Source: Chelatococcus caeni (GTDB lineage Bacteria > Pseudomonadota > Alphaproteobacteria > Rhizobiales > Beijerinckiaceae). From it: a DNA stretch of 64,000 nt. Positions 15,517 through 24,820 of the stretch are shown one piece after another. The position numbers and the translations under genes are program-made. The notes under the pieces were generated by a model, which was given only the letters and a program-made list of their open reading frames with translations, searched no databases and was not told where the DNA came from. Location: contig NZ_JACIEN010000005.1 of the NCBI RefSeq assembly GCF_014196925.1, positions 124,001 to 188,000 of the forward strand, given 5' to 3'. Numbering within the stretch: the first letter of the stretch is position 1; every line of letters begins with the position of its first letter.

Positions 15517-16575
15517 ATGCACACACGCACGCACAAGACGGGGACGAAGCGGCTGCGCCTCAAGGAACTTGCGGCCCACCTCGACCTGTCGATCACGACG
15601 GTGTCGCGGGCGCTCGCCGGCTATTCGGACGTGAGCGAGGAGACGCGGCGGCGCGTGCGCGAGGCGGCAGACGCCTTCGGCTACGTGCCGAACCAGGTGG
15701 GCCGAATGCTCGTCTCCGGCCGCAGCAACTTCGTCGGCATGCTGCTGCCGATCCATCCGCACGAGCTCGTCGATCCCTATCTCGCCGACTTTCTCGCAGG
15801 TCTCGCCGGCGGCCTCACGCAGAGGGGGCGGGATCTCTTTCTCGCGACCGTGCCCGCAGGGCAGGACGACCTTGCCGTGCTGCAACGCGTCGTCGAGAGC
15901 CGGCGGGCCGATGCGGTCGTGCTCTATCGCCTGACCTGCGAGGATCCGCGCGTCGCCTTCCTCATCGAGCGCGGCGTGCCCTTCGTCGCGCACGGGCGCA
16001 CGCTTGCCGGCACCGACGCCTATTCCTGGCTCGACACCGACGGCGAGGGCGCCTTCCACGACCTCGGCCGCAGGCTCATCGCCCTCGGCCACCGCCGCTT
16101 CGCCATGCTCGCGCCGACGAAGGACTTCACCTATGCCTTCCTGCGCCGGCGCGGCTTCGAGAGGGCGCTCGCCGAAGCGGGCCTGCCGCAGCCGGACGTG
16201 CTGACGGTGCCGCTCGGCGACGCGGCCGCGATGGCGCGGGCGGCGGCACAGCTCATCAACCGCGATCCGCGGCCCACTGCCATCGTCGGCCTCAAGGACC
16301 AGCTCGCGCTCGCCGTTCTCGACGAGGCGCGGCGCGAGGGCATCTCCGTTCCGCAGGCGCTCACTGTGGTCGGCTTCGACGACACGCCGGTGGCGGCCTA
16401 CGCCGACCCGCCGCTGACGACCTTCAGCCAGAACATCGCCGAGGGTGCGGCGATGATCGCCGCCATGGTGGTCGAGCGTCTCGAGAAGGGCGAGGCCGGC
16501 ATCGCCGGACATCTTGTCGAGCCACGCTTCGTGCCGCGCGCGAGCCACGGGCCCGCGCCGGCCGGGGCGACATGA
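15517..16575 (+). CDS. LacI-family transcriptional regulator
   Basis: The 352-residue regulator has an N-terminal HTH RLKELAAHLDLSITTVSRAL and hinge region (VPNQVGRMLVSGRSNFVGML), then a sugar-binding-protein-like core ending in TVVGFDDTPVAAYADPPLTT. ATG 15517 is preferred over a TTG 51 nt upstream, because that extension would run through the operator palindrome and the putative -35. It precedes, in the same direction, a carbohydrate ABC importer and a glycosidase, so it probably senses a sugar or glycoside and represses the whole run to 22804. Confidence 0.92.
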   Translation: MHTRTHKTGTKRLRLKELAAHLDLSITTVSRALAGYSDVSEETRRRVREAADAFGYVPNQVGRMLVSGRSNFVGMLLPIHPHELVDPYLADFLAGLAGGLTQRGRDLFLATVPAGQDDLAVLQRVVESRRADAVVLYRLTCEDPRVAFLIERGVPFVAHGRTLAGTDAYSWLDTDGEGAFHDLGRRLIALGHRRFAMLAPTKDFTYAFLRRRGFERALAEAGLPQPDVLTVPLGDAAAMARAAAQLINRDPRPTAIVGLKDQLALAVLDEARREGISVPQALTVVGFDDTPVAAYADPPLTTFSQNIAEGAAMIAAMVVERLEKGEAGIAGHLVEPRFVPRASHGPAPAGAT

Positions 16576-16653
16576 ACGCGGCCGGTGCCGCAGCGGTGGG
16601 AGCGTGAAGAGCGACAACAAGGCGCTCCGCCGAACCGAAGGGGAGGACGTGAC

Positions 16654-17940
16654 ATGATGCGCAGGAAACAGGGAACGATGATCGCGCTCGCCGCGCTGAC
16701 GCTCGCATTGGGCGTTGCCGGGCGGGCCGAGGCGCAGGGGCTCCTGTTCTGGTCGACCCAGGCCAAGCCCGTGGAAGAGACGCAGAAGATGCGCACCGAG
16801 GTGCTCGGCGGCTTCGGCAAGCCGGTCGACTATTATGGCAACGACGCGGGCCCCTTCTTCACCCGCATCCAGGCGGAGCTGAAGGCCGGCAAGGGCACCA
16901 TCGCGCTGCTCGGCGGCCTGCACGGCGAGCTCGCGTCGCTGTCGTCCGACCTCGTCGACCTGAAGGACGTGCTCTCGGCGGCGGGGGACGCCAAGATCAA
17001 TCCCACCCTCGTCTCGCTCGGCACCTACGGCACGGCCGAGCAGAAATACCTGCCCTGGATGCAGGCGAGCTACGTCATGGCCGCCAACAAGGAGGCCCTG
17101 CAGTACTTGCCGGCGGGCGCCGATGTCCAGACGCTCACCTATGACGAGCTCATCGCCTGGGGCAAGGCGATTCGCGAGGCGACGGGATCACCGAAGATCG
17201 GCCTGCCGGCCGGCCCCAAGGGCCTGCTGCACCGCTTCTTCCAAAGCTATCTCTATCCCTCCTACACCGGCTCGGTCGTGACGAAGTTCCGCTCGCCCGA
17301 GGCGGAGGCGATGTGGAACGCCTTCAAGACGCTGTGGGAGGAGGTCAACCCCGCCTCGACCAACTACGGCTTCATGCAGGAGCCGCTGCTCACCGGCGAG
17401 GTCTGGGTCGCCTGGGAGCATACGGCGCGCCTGCAGGACGCGCTCAACCAGAAGCCGGATCAGTTCGTCACCTTCCCGGCGCCGGCCGGCCCCGCCGGGC
17501 GCGGCTTCATGCCGGTCGTCGCCGGCATCGCCATCCCGAAGACCTCACCGAATGTCGAGGAGGCCAAGGCGCTCGCCGCCTACATGCTGAAGCCCGAGAC
17601 GCAGATCGCGACCCTCCGGGCGACGAGCTTCTTCCCCGTCGTCGAGGTCACGCTGCCGGACGACATGCCCGCCGCGGTGAAGATGTCGGGCGCCGCGGTC
17701 GCCGCCCAGTCGGCGGCGCCGGACGCCAAGCCGAGCCTGCTGCCCATCGGTCTCGGCGGCCTCGACGGCAAGTTCAACAAGGTGTTCATCGACACGTTCC
17801 AGCGCGTCGTGCTGCGCGGCCAGGACGTGCGCCAGGTGCTCGACGAGCAGGGGGCGACGCTCAAGGACATCATGAGTGAGAGCAAGGCCCCGTGCTGGGC
17901 GCCGGACAAGGCGAGCGAAGGGCCCTGCCCGGTGGAATGA
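16654..17940 (+). CDS. Carbohydrate-type ABC transporter substrate-binding protein
   Basis: The 428-residue extracellular solute-binding protein of the family 1 type has a Sec signal peptide (about 1-28, LAALTLALGVAGRAEAQ). The mature part shows YLPWMQASYVMAANKEALQYLP and FMPVVAGIAIPKTSPNVEEA, typical of sugar binders. ATG 16654 is chosen for GGGGAGG 7 nt upstream. The C-terminus carries two cysteines (APCWAPDKASEGPCPVE) that could form a disulfide. The gene overlaps the following permease start and the ligand is probably an oligosaccharide or glycoside. Confidence 0.9.
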   Translation: MMRRKQGTMIALAALTLALGVAGRAEAQGLLFWSTQAKPVEETQKMRTEVLGGFGKPVDYYGNDAGPFFTRIQAELKAGKGTIALLGGLHGELASLSSDLVDLKDVLSAAGDAKINPTLVSLGTYGTAEQKYLPWMQASYVMAANKEALQYLPAGADVQTLTYDELIAWGKAIREATGSPKIGLPAGPKGLLHRFFQSYLYPSYTGSVVTKFRSPEAEAMWNAFKTLWEEVNPASTNYGFMQEPLLTGEVWVAWEHTARLQDALNQKPDQFVTFPAPAGPAGRGFMPVVAGIAIPKTSPNVEEAKALAAYMLKPETQIATLRATSFFPVVEVTLPDDMPAAVKMSGAAVAAQSAAPDAKPSLLPIGLGGLDGKFNKVFIDTFQRVVLRGQDVRQVLDEQGATLKDIMSESKAPCWAPDKASEGPCPVE

Positions 17941-18872
17941 CCGGTACGGCGTGGACGGGCGCGGACGCCAGTGGCGTTCCGCGCCGGCCGTCCCTGCGGA
18001 GGCGTGCGATGCAAAGACTGCTGAGCAGCCAGAAGGTGCTGCCCTACCTGCTCATCCTGCCGGCGAGCCTGTTCCTCGCGGCCTTCTTCTTCGTGCCCTT
18101 CGTGCAGGTCGTCCTCGAGGCCTTCACGAGCGACGAGGGCTTCACCCTAGCGCATTTCAGGACGATGGCCGACGACTGGAAGTTCATGCCCGCGCTCAGC
18201 AACACGCTGGGCCTCGCCCTCGTCGTCGTGCCGATCCAGATCACGCTTGCGCTCGTCATGGCGAGCCTCGTCACGCGCCTCAGGCGCGGGCGCGACGTGG
18301 TCCTCTATGTCTTCACCATCCCGCTCGGCATCTCGGACCTCGCGGCCGGGCTCATCTGGTTCGCGCTGCTCGAGCAGAACGGCTTCCTCAACAGCATCCT
18401 CTACGGCCTCGGCGTCATCCCGGGCCCGCAGAACCTGCTCGACTACCGCAACACGGCGGGCCTGTTCGTCGCGGTCGTCGTCGCGGAGGTGTGGCGCGCC
18501 ACGGCCATCGTGCTCGTCATCCTCGTCGCCGGCCTCGGCCTCATCCCGAAGGAATACGACGAGGCGGCCGAGGTCTTCGGCGCGGGGCCGCTGAAGCGCT
18601 TCTTCCTCATCACCCTGCCGCTGCTGAGGCCCAGCCTGCAGACGGCGCTGATCCTGCGCACCATCCTCGCCTTCGAGGTCTTCGCCGTCGTCGCCGTGCT
18701 GGCCGGCAACAACCTGCCGGTGCTGATGGGCGAGACCTATTCCTGGCAGTTCGACCTGCAGGACCACAAGGTGGCCTCGGCCTATGCCATCGTCATCCTC
18801 GCCATCTCGCTCGCCTTCACGGTCTTCTTCCTGTGGGCGCTGCACGACCGCACGCGGGAGGCCGCGGCATGA
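17937..18872 (+). CDS. Sugar ABC transporter permease (MalF/UgpA type)
   Basis: The 311-residue membrane protein begins at the ATG overlapping the binding-protein stop; an alternative start at 18009 (MQRLLSSQK) would remove a charged N-terminal extension. Hydrophobic segments begin with VLPYLLILPASLFLAAFFFV. The EAA loop DEAAEVFGAGPLKRFFLIT marks the ATPase contact site. It pairs with the next permease, and their genes overlap by 4 nt. Confidence 0.92.
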   Translation: MTGTAWTGADASGVPRRPSLRRRAMQRLLSSQKVLPYLLILPASLFLAAFFFVPFVQVVLEAFTSDEGFTLAHFRTMADDWKFMPALSNTLGLALVVVPIQITLALVMASLVTRLRRGRDVVLYVFTIPLGISDLAAGLIWFALLEQNGFLNSILYGLGVIPGPQNLLDYRNTAGLFVAVVVAEVWRATAIVLVILVAGLGLIPKEYDEAAEVFGAGPLKRFFLITLPLLRPSLQTALILRTILAFEVFAVVAVLAGNNLPVLMGETYSWQFDLQDHKVASAYAIVILAISLAFTVFFLWALHDRTREAAA

Positions 18873-19720
18873 CCAGTCTCGCGACCACCGAAGCCGAAGC
18901 CCCGACGCGGGCCGAGCCGCGCAGCAGCGGCCGGCTCGTCATGGCGAGCGCCGTCATCGTGCTCGTCGCCTGGGTGTTGGTGCCGATCTACCTCCTCGTC
19001 GTCAACGCGCTCGGCTCCGTCGCGGCGGTGACGGCCTGGCCGAAGTCGCTGGTGCCGGAGTTCGACCTCGCGAGCCTCGCATTCTTCGCCAATTACGCCG
19101 GCGTGCCGCGGGCACTGCTCAACTCCTTCCTCGTCGCCGGGCTGACGATGGTGCTGTCCATCGGACTCGGCGCGCCGGCCGGCTACGCGCTGGCGCGCTT
19201 CCGCTTCCCCGGGGCGAACCTCTTCCGCCTCGCGGTGCTGATGACGCGCGCCTTCCCGTTGCCGCTCCTCGCCCTGCCGCTGACGGTGCTCTTCATCCGC
19301 GTCGGCCTCGACGACACCATCATCGGCCTGGCGCTCGTCCACACGACGCTTGCCATGCCCTTTGCCGTGCTGATCATGGCCTCGCTCTTCATGAGCATTC
19401 CCGAGGAGCTCGAGGAGGCGGCCTGGACGCTCGGCTGCTCGCGGCTCTCCGCCTTCCGCAAGGTGGTGCTGCCGCTGGCGCTGCCGGGCATCGCGGCGGC
19501 GGGCATCTTCGCCTTCGTCATCTCGTGGAACGAGGTCTTCGCCGCGGCGGTGCTCACCATCGAGAACAAGACGCTGACGGCCTTCCTGCTGCAGAGCCTC
19601 GATGTCTCGCCCCTGCCGCTCAAGTTCGCCGGCGGGGCCGTCCTCATCGTGCCGGCGCTCCTCTTCCTCTTCGCCGTGCGCAAATATCTCTTCTCCCTCT
19701 GGGGCATCGCCAACCGCTAG
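18869..19720 (+). CDS. Sugar ABC transporter permease (MalG/UgpE type)
   Basis: The 283-residue inner-membrane protein has helices beginning at LVMASAVIVLVAWVLVPIYL and the EAA loop EELEEAAWTLGCSRLSAFRK. It starts inside the stop region of the upstream permease. It forms the second half of the heterodimeric channel of the importer driven by the ATPase at 19743. Confidence 0.92.
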   Translation: MTSLATTEAEAPTRAEPRSSGRLVMASAVIVLVAWVLVPIYLLVVNALGSVAAVTAWPKSLVPEFDLASLAFFANYAGVPRALLNSFLVAGLTMVLSIGLGAPAGYALARFRFPGANLFRLAVLMTRAFPLPLLALPLTVLFIRVGLDDTIIGLALVHTTLAMPFAVLIMASLFMSIPEELEEAAWTLGCSRLSAFRKVVLPLALPGIAAAGIFAFVISWNEVFAAAVLTIENKTLTAFLLQSLDVSPLPLKFAGGAVLIVPALLFLFAVRKYLFSLWGIANR

Positions 19721-19742
19721 GCGATGAGCAAAGGGTCACCGG

Positions 19743-20816
19743 ATGGCCGATATCGACATCAGGCAGGTCGCCAAGCGCTTCGGCAGCCACCAGGCCCTGC
19801 ACGCCGTGGACCTCACGGTGGCGGACGGGGAATTCGTCGTCCTTCTCGGCGCCTCCGGTTCGGGCAAGACGACGCTCCTGCGCATCATCGCGGGGCTCGA
19901 GACGGCGAGCGAGGGCACGGTGAGCATCGGCGGCCGGCGGGTGGACGACCTGCCGCCGCGCCGGCGCGGCATCGCCATGGTGTTCCAGAACTACGCCGTC
20001 TTTCCGCACATGACGGTGTTCGACAACATCGGCTTCGGCCTCGCCATGCAGAAGATGCCGGCGGCCGAGATCGAGCGGAAGGTGCGCCGCGTCGCCGGCA
20101 TGCTGCACATCGAGGAATTGCTGAAGCGCTATTCCGGCCAGCTCTCCGGCGGCCAGCGCCAGCGCGTCGCCGTCGCCCGCGCGCTCGCGGTGGAACCCGC
20201 CGTCCTCCTGATGGACGAGCCGCTCTCCAACCTCGACGCCCTCCTCAGGCTCGAGATGCGCGCCGAGCTCAAGGGCGTGCTGCAGGAGAGCCGCACCACG
20301 ACCATCTACGTCACGCACGACCAGGTGGAGGCGATGAGCCTCGCCGACCGCATCGCCGTCATGCACGAGGGCCGCATCGTCCAGGCGGCGCCGGCGCCCG
20401 AGGTCTATCACCACCCCGCGACGCGCTTCGTCGGCGGCTTCATCGGCAACCCGCCCATGAACTTCCTGCCCGCCAGCCGGGAAGGAGAGGGCGCGCGCGT
20501 CGCCGGCCATCTCTTCCGCGATGCGCCGGCCAGCGGCGGAGCGCTCGCCTTCGGCATCCGGCCGGAAGACCTCGCGCCGGCCGGCGAGGGCTTTGCCGGC
20601 CGCGTCAAGGTGGTGGAGCCGCTCGGTCCGCACCAGCTCGTGACCATGGACCTCGCCGGCCACCTCTTCCGCGCCGTGCTCGACAACGACCTTGCCGTTC
20701 GTCCCGGCGAAACCCTGGTGCTCGCGCCGCGTCCCGGCCGGGCGCGCTGGTTCGACGCCGACAGCGGCGCGAGCCTGGCCGAGATCACACAGCCTGAACC
20801 CGTCACCGGAGCATGA
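19743..20816 (+). CDS. Sugar ABC transporter ATP-binding protein (UgpC/MalK type)
   Basis: The 357-residue ATPase has Walker A GASGSGKTT, Q-loop FQNYAVFPHMTV, signature LSGGQRQR and Walker B LLMDEPLSNLDALLR, plus a C-terminal TOBE-like regulatory domain from about residue 235 (NPPMNFLPASREG onward, FGIRPEDL). This is the CUT1 carbohydrate class. It energises the permease pair encoded just upstream. Its stop is 1 nt from the ATG of the glycosidase gene, so importer and enzyme are co-translated. Confidence 0.94.
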   Translation: MADIDIRQVAKRFGSHQALHAVDLTVADGEFVVLLGASGSGKTTLLRIIAGLETASEGTVSIGGRRVDDLPPRRRGIAMVFQNYAVFPHMTVFDNIGFGLAMQKMPAAEIERKVRRVAGMLHIEELLKRYSGQLSGGQRQRVAVARALAVEPAVLLMDEPLSNLDALLRLEMRAELKGVLQESRTTTIYVTHDQVEAMSLADRIAVMHEGRIVQAAPAPEVYHHPATRFVGGFIGNPPMNFLPASREGEGARVAGHLFRDAPASGGALAFGIRPEDLAPAGEGFAGRVKVVEPLGPHQLVTMDLAGHLFRAVLDNDLAVRPGETLVLAPRPGRARWFDADSGASLAEITQPEPVTGA

Positions 20817-20817
20817 G

Positions 20818-22104
20818 ATGACGACCCATTCCCTCGAGGCCCTGCGGACGCGCGCCGCCGCGATCGTGCGCGACAATGACCGCGGCGCCTATACCGTGCC
20901 GACCAAGGGGCTCTATCCCTTCCAGTGGAACTGGGATTCCTGCCTGACCGCCCTCGGCCAGCGCCACAGCGACGAGCGCCGCGCCTTCCTCGAGATCGAG
21001 ACGCTCTTCGCCCACCAGTGGCCGGACGGCATGGTGCCGCACATCGTCTTCCACACGCCCGACGACAGCTATTTTCCCGGCCCCGACGTCTGGCGCACCG
21101 GCCGGCCGACGCCGACCTCCGGCATCACCCAGCCGCCGGTCGCCGGCCTCGTGCTGCGCCGCCTCGTCGAGACGGCGGCCGACCAGGCCTTCGCGGAGGA
21201 GAAGGCGCGAGCCCTCCTGCCGAAGATCGCCGCCTGGCACCGCTGGTTCCATGCCATGCGCGATCCCGCCGGCTCCGGCCTCGTCGCCATCCTGCATCCC
21301 TGGGAATCGGGGCGCGACAACAGCATCGACTGGGACGAGGCCCTGGCGCGGGTGCCGACGGCGGGGGTGGAGCCCTACGTTCGCCGCGACACCCAGCATG
21401 TCGACGCCGCCGAACGGCCGCACAAGGCCGAGTACGACCGCTATCTCTGGCTGGTGCAGCGCTTCCGCGACCTCGGCTGGGACAACCGCCTGCTGCACGA
21501 TGCCTCGCCCTTCCAGGTCGTGGATCCGGCCATCAACGCCATCCTCGTCCGCTCCGACGAGGACATCGCCCACCTCGCCGAGCGCTTCGGCGACAAGGCG
21601 CTGGCGGAGGAGGCGCGGGCGCGCGCGGCGCGGGCGCGCGCGGCCTTCGACGGCCTCTGGAGCCGCGATCTCGGCCAGTACCTGCCGTTCGACCGCGTCG
21701 CCGGACAGCTCATCGCGAGCCCGTCGGTGGGCGGCCTCCTGCCCCTCCTCGCCGGGCTGGGCGATGCGGAGAAGCGCGCCGCGATGCGCGATCGCATCCG
21801 CACCCTGCGCACGCGCGTGCGCCACGGTGTGCCGACGCATGATCCCACCGATCCGCGCTTCGAGCCCAAGCGCTACTGGCGCGGGCCGTGCTGGCTGATC
21901 ATCAACTATCTCCTCGCCGACGGGCTCGACCGCTGCGGCTTCGCCGCGGATGCGGCTGCCGTGCGGGCCGACAGCCTGGCGCTCGTCGAAAACGGCTTCG
22001 CCGAATATTACGATCCGCTGACCGGCGAGGGCCTCGGCGGCGGCAACTTCACCTGGACGGCGGCGATCCTCATCGAGACGCTGGCGACGAGCGCCGCCGC
22101 CTGA
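20818..22104 (+). CDS. MGH1/GH63-like glycoside hydrolase
   Basis: The 428-residue (alpha/alpha)6-barrel-type enzyme has FQWNWDSCLTALGQ near residue 40, ILHPWESGRDNSIDWDEAL near 165, and EYYDPLTGEGLGGGNFTWTA at the C-terminus. These resemble the mannosylglycerate/glucosylglycerate hydrolase branch (GH63-like), where an Asp and a Glu in such segments are catalytic. No signal peptide is visible, so it acts in the cytoplasm on the imported glycoside. The ATG at 20818 lies next to the ATPase stop. The substrate is inferred: a mannosyl- or glucosyl-glycerate-type compatible solute is possible, other alpha-glycosides equally so. Confidence 0.8.
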   Translation: MTTHSLEALRTRAAAIVRDNDRGAYTVPTKGLYPFQWNWDSCLTALGQRHSDERRAFLEIETLFAHQWPDGMVPHIVFHTPDDSYFPGPDVWRTGRPTPTSGITQPPVAGLVLRRLVETAADQAFAEEKARALLPKIAAWHRWFHAMRDPAGSGLVAILHPWESGRDNSIDWDEALARVPTAGVEPYVRRDTQHVDAAERPHKAEYDRYLWLVQRFRDLGWDNRLLHDASPFQVVDPAINAILVRSDEDIAHLAERFGDKALAEEARARAARARAAFDGLWSRDLGQYLPFDRVAGQLIASPSVGGLLPLLAGLGDAEKRAAMRDRIRTLRTRVRHGVPTHDPTDPRFEPKRYWRGPCWLIINYLLADGLDRCGFAADAAAVRADSLALVENGFAEYYDPLTGEGLGGGNFTWTAAILIETLATSAAA

Positions 22105-22120
22105 GGCGCGAGGGAAAACG

Positions 22121-22804
22121 ATGCGCATCATCGGCTTCGGCGCCCATCCGGACGACGTCGAGATCTTCTTCTTCGGCCTCCTCGCCACCTACCGTGCCGG
22201 CGGCCACGACATCGGCTGGGCGATCGCGACGGACGGCGCCGCCGGAGGGGAGGGGGAGAAGGAGGCTCTGCGCCGCACCCGCCGGGCCGAGGCGCTGGCC
22301 GGCGCGGCCGTCCTCGGCGTCACGCCGGTCTTCCTCGACGCGCCGGACGGCGCCCTCGCCGACGACCGGGCGGTGCCCGGCCGCATCGCCGCCCTGATCG
22401 AGGAGACGGCGCCCGACCTCATCGTGACACACGCGCCGAACGATTATCACCCGGACCATCGGGCGCTCAGCCATCTGGTGAGCGACGCCGCGCGCTTCCG
22501 CGTGCCGGTGCTCTTCGCCGACACCCTCCTCGGGGTCGATGCCGCGCCGACGATCTATGTCGACATCTCGGCCCATTTCGCCGCCAAATGCGCGGCCATC
22601 GCGGCGCATGCCTCGCAGCGGCCGCAGCGCTTCGTCGAGGCGGTGACGGGCTGGAACCGCTTTCGGGCGCTGCAGTGCGGCTATGACGGCTGCGCCTATG
22701 CGGAGGCCTTCTCCTTCTCGCCGCGCTTTCCCTTCAGCGACATTCGCGGCCTGCTGCCGCCGGCGCCGCCGCTGCGCCCGCTCGGCCGGCCGTTATCCCG
22801 CTAG
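22121..22804 (+). CDS. PIG-L/LmbE family deacetylase
   Basis: The 227-residue zinc-dependent N-deacetylase-fold protein has the motif GAHPDDVE (7-14) and the second zinc/catalytic segment HAPNDYHPDHRALS. The family removes acyl groups from N-acetyl sugars or related amides. As the last gene of the LacI operon it may act on an N-acetylated sugar released by the glycosidase. Its 3' end overlaps the convergent LysR gene by 4 nt. SD GAGGGAAAA precedes the ATG. Confidence 0.88.
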   Translation: MRIIGFGAHPDDVEIFFFGLLATYRAGGHDIGWAIATDGAAGGEGEKEALRRTRRAEALAGAAVLGVTPVFLDAPDGALADDRAVPGRIAALIEETAPDLIVTHAPNDYHPDHRALSHLVSDAARFRVPVLFADTLLGVDAAPTIYVDISAHFAAKCAAIAAHASQRPQRFVEAVTGWNRFRALQCGYDGCAYAEAFSFSPRFPFSDIRGLLPPAPPLRPLGRPLSR

Positions 22805-23664
22805 CGCCCGCGCGCCTCGCCGATGAGCGCCTCGATCAGCCGCCGGCGCCGCGAGTTGCGCGGCCAGATCAGCCCGATGCGCCGGGTGACGGCGAGACGC
22901 GGCACCGGCAGCTTGGCGATGGCGAGCCCCTCGGGCCAGGGCGGCGGCCAGTCGGGCAGCAGAGCGACGCCGAGCCCGCGATCGACCAGCACCGCGATGG
23001 CATCGAGCGCGTCGAGCTCGAAGCACTCGCGCGGGCGGATGCCGAGCCGGCGCAGCGCGCCATCGACCAGCCGACCGCCCCAGTGGTTGCGGTCGTAGCG
23101 GATGAAGGGCTCGCGCGCGAGGAGCCGCAGCGGGTCCTCTCCCGCCCGCCCGTGCGGCGCGACGAGGACGATTGGCTCCTCCCGCAGCAGGGCGAAGGCG
23201 TGGGTCTTGGGCGGCGCGAAGGGCGGCTCGACGATGAGCGCCGCATCGAGCTCGCCGCCGATTACCCGATCATAAAGCTCGATCGAATTGCCCGGCTGCA
23301 CATAGATCTCGACCTGCGGATGGTTGGCCGCGAGCCGCGCCAGCACGCCTGGCAGAAGGCCGGTGACGGCGGTGGCGATAGCGCCGATGCGCAGCTCGCC
23401 GGCCGGCGTGTCGGCGAGGGCGAGCGCCTTGAGCTCGCGCTCGTCGTTGAGGAGGAGGCGCGCCCGCTCGATGACGACGGCTCCCGCTTCCGTCGGCTGC
23501 ATGGTGCGCCCGGCGCGGGCAAGGAGGGAGGTGCCGAGCTCGGCCTCGAGCGCCCTGATGCGCTGGGCCACGGCGGCGGGCGTGATGGCGAGGCGCCGTG
23601 CGGCCTCGGCCATGGAGCCGTGGTCCGCCACGGCGACGAAACTCTCGAGGAAGCGCGTGTCCAT
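22801..23664 (-). CDS. LysR-family transcriptional regulator
   Basis: The 287-residue LysR protein has an N-terminal HTH FVAVADHGSMAEAARRLAIT and dimerisation helix RIRALEAELGTSLLARAGRT, then an effector domain. It is divergent from the DapA-family gene at 23790, which it probably controls. The 125-bp gap has an imperfect inverted repeat around ATCTATCGTTTGAAGAAAC (23676-23694). It converges with the PIG-L gene, overlapping by 4 nt, so the two operons share a tight 3' junction. Confidence 0.92.
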   Translation of the reverse strand: MDTRFLESFVAVADHGSMAEAARRLAITPAAVAQRIRALEAELGTSLLARAGRTMQPTEAGAVVIERARLLLNDERELKALALADTPAGELRIGAIATAVTGLLPGVLARLAANHPQVEIYVQPGNSIELYDRVIGGELDAALIVEPPFAPPKTHAFALLREEPIVLVAPHGRAGEDPLRLLAREPFIRYDRNHWGGRLVDGALRRLGIRPRECFELDALDAIAVLVDRGLGVALLPDWPPPWPEGLAIAKLPVPRLAVTRRIGLIWPRNSRRRRLIEALIGEARGR

Positions 23665-23671
23665 CGAACAG

Positions 23672-23706
23672 GAAATCTATCGTTTGAAGAAACAACAATA
23701 GAGATT
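23672..23706. promoter_or_regulatory. AT-rich inverted repeat between lysR and dapA-like gene
   Basis: An AT-rich island between the divergent genes contains the inner repeat GTTTGAAGAAAC (23682-23693) flanked by AAATCTAT (23673-23680) and the imperfect inverse ATAGAGATTT. A LysR operator and the two divergent promoters are expected here. Confidence 0.45.
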
Positions 23707-23789
23707 TTATTTCGAACGGCCAGCGGCCATGAGTGGCCGGGAAGGGCGCTATCCTGGAAGCTGCCCGAACGCCGGCCATGGAGACGACG

Positions 23790-24725
23790 ATGCCCCTCAC
23801 CAACGAAGCCCGCGGCGTGTTCCCGATCGCGCCGACGCCCTTTTCCCCGTCGGGCGAGATCGACTGGGCGAGCGTCGACCGGCTGTTCGACTTCTATCGC
23901 GAGATCGGCGCCGACGGCCTCACCGTGCTCGGCATCATGGGCGAGGCGCCCAAGCTTGAGGCCGAGGAATCGGTTGCCCTCGTCAAGCGCTGCATCGCGC
24001 GCGTCGGCAATCTTCCCGTCATCGTCGGCGTCTCGGCGCCGGGCTTCGCCGCCATGCGCGCCATGGCGCGCTCGGTCATGGACCTTGGCGCCGCCGGCGT
24101 GATGATCGCGCCGCCCTCGTCGCTGCGCACCGACGACCAGATCGTCACCTATTACGCCCAGGCGGTGGAGGCGATCGGCACCGACATCCCCTTCGTCATC
24201 CAGGATTATCCGCTGACGCTTTCGGTCGTCATGACGCCCGGCGTCATCCGCCGCATCGTCATGGACAATCCCTCCTGCGTGATGCTGAAGCACGAGGACT
24301 GGCCGGGCCTCGAGAAGATCTCGACGCTGCGCCGCTTCCAGCAGGACGGGTCCATGCGGCCGATTGCGATCCTGTGCGGCAACGGCGGCCTCTTCCTCGA
24401 TTTCGAGGTGGAGCGCGGCGCCGACGGCGCCAACACCGGCTATGCCTTCCCCGAGATGCTGATCGACGTCGTCCGGTTGCAGGCGCGCGGCGAGCGCGAT
24501 GCGGCCCATGACATCTTCGACGCGCATCTGCCGCTGCTCCGCTACGAGCAGCAGCCGGGCGTCGGCCTCGCCGTGCGCAAATATGTCATGATGCGCCGCG
24601 GCATCCTCGCCTCCGATGCGCAGCGCAAGCCGGCGGGCCGCCTTTCCGAGGCGGCCGTGGCCGAGATCGACTATCTCCTCAAGCGCCTCGCCACCCGCGA
24701 CCCGCGCGCTGCCGGGCTCGTCTGA
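23790..24725 (+). CDS. Dihydrodipicolinate synthase (DapA) family protein
   Basis: The 311-residue TIM-barrel aldolase/dehydratase shows GVFPIAPTPFSPSGEID at the start, then GIMGEAPKLEAEE, and CVMLKHEDWPG with the likely Schiff-base lysine. The canonical YNVPGRT of true DapA is replaced by QDYPLTLS, so it is not a lysine-biosynthesis enzyme; aldolases or dehydratases of sugar or keto acids are more likely. ATG 23790 follows GGAG; an in-frame ATG at 23778 would add four residues. It stands alone under the divergent LysR gene. Confidence 0.85.
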   Translation: MPLTNEARGVFPIAPTPFSPSGEIDWASVDRLFDFYREIGADGLTVLGIMGEAPKLEAEESVALVKRCIARVGNLPVIVGVSAPGFAAMRAMARSVMDLGAAGVMIAPPSSLRTDDQIVTYYAQAVEAIGTDIPFVIQDYPLTLSVVMTPGVIRRIVMDNPSCVMLKHEDWPGLEKISTLRRFQQDGSMRPIAILCGNGGLFLDFEVERGADGANTGYAFPEMLIDVVRLQARGERDAAHDIFDAHLPLLRYEQQPGVGLAVRKYVMMRRGILASDAQRKPAGRLSEAAVAEIDYLLKRLATRDPRAAGLV

Positions 24726-24820
24726 CGCCGTTTCGCACCGCGCCGGCCCTGTCAGGGGACGGCCGTTGCAGAGCGTCGGGCGCGAGGCCGCGACGGGCCG
24801 ACGCCCCGGGCTTGCCTCGA

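Noticed and set aside
23790-24725. Genuine lysine-biosynthesis DapA
   Set aside because: The tyrosine motif YNVPGRT is replaced by QDYPLTLS, so a catabolic aldolase or dehydratase is more likely.
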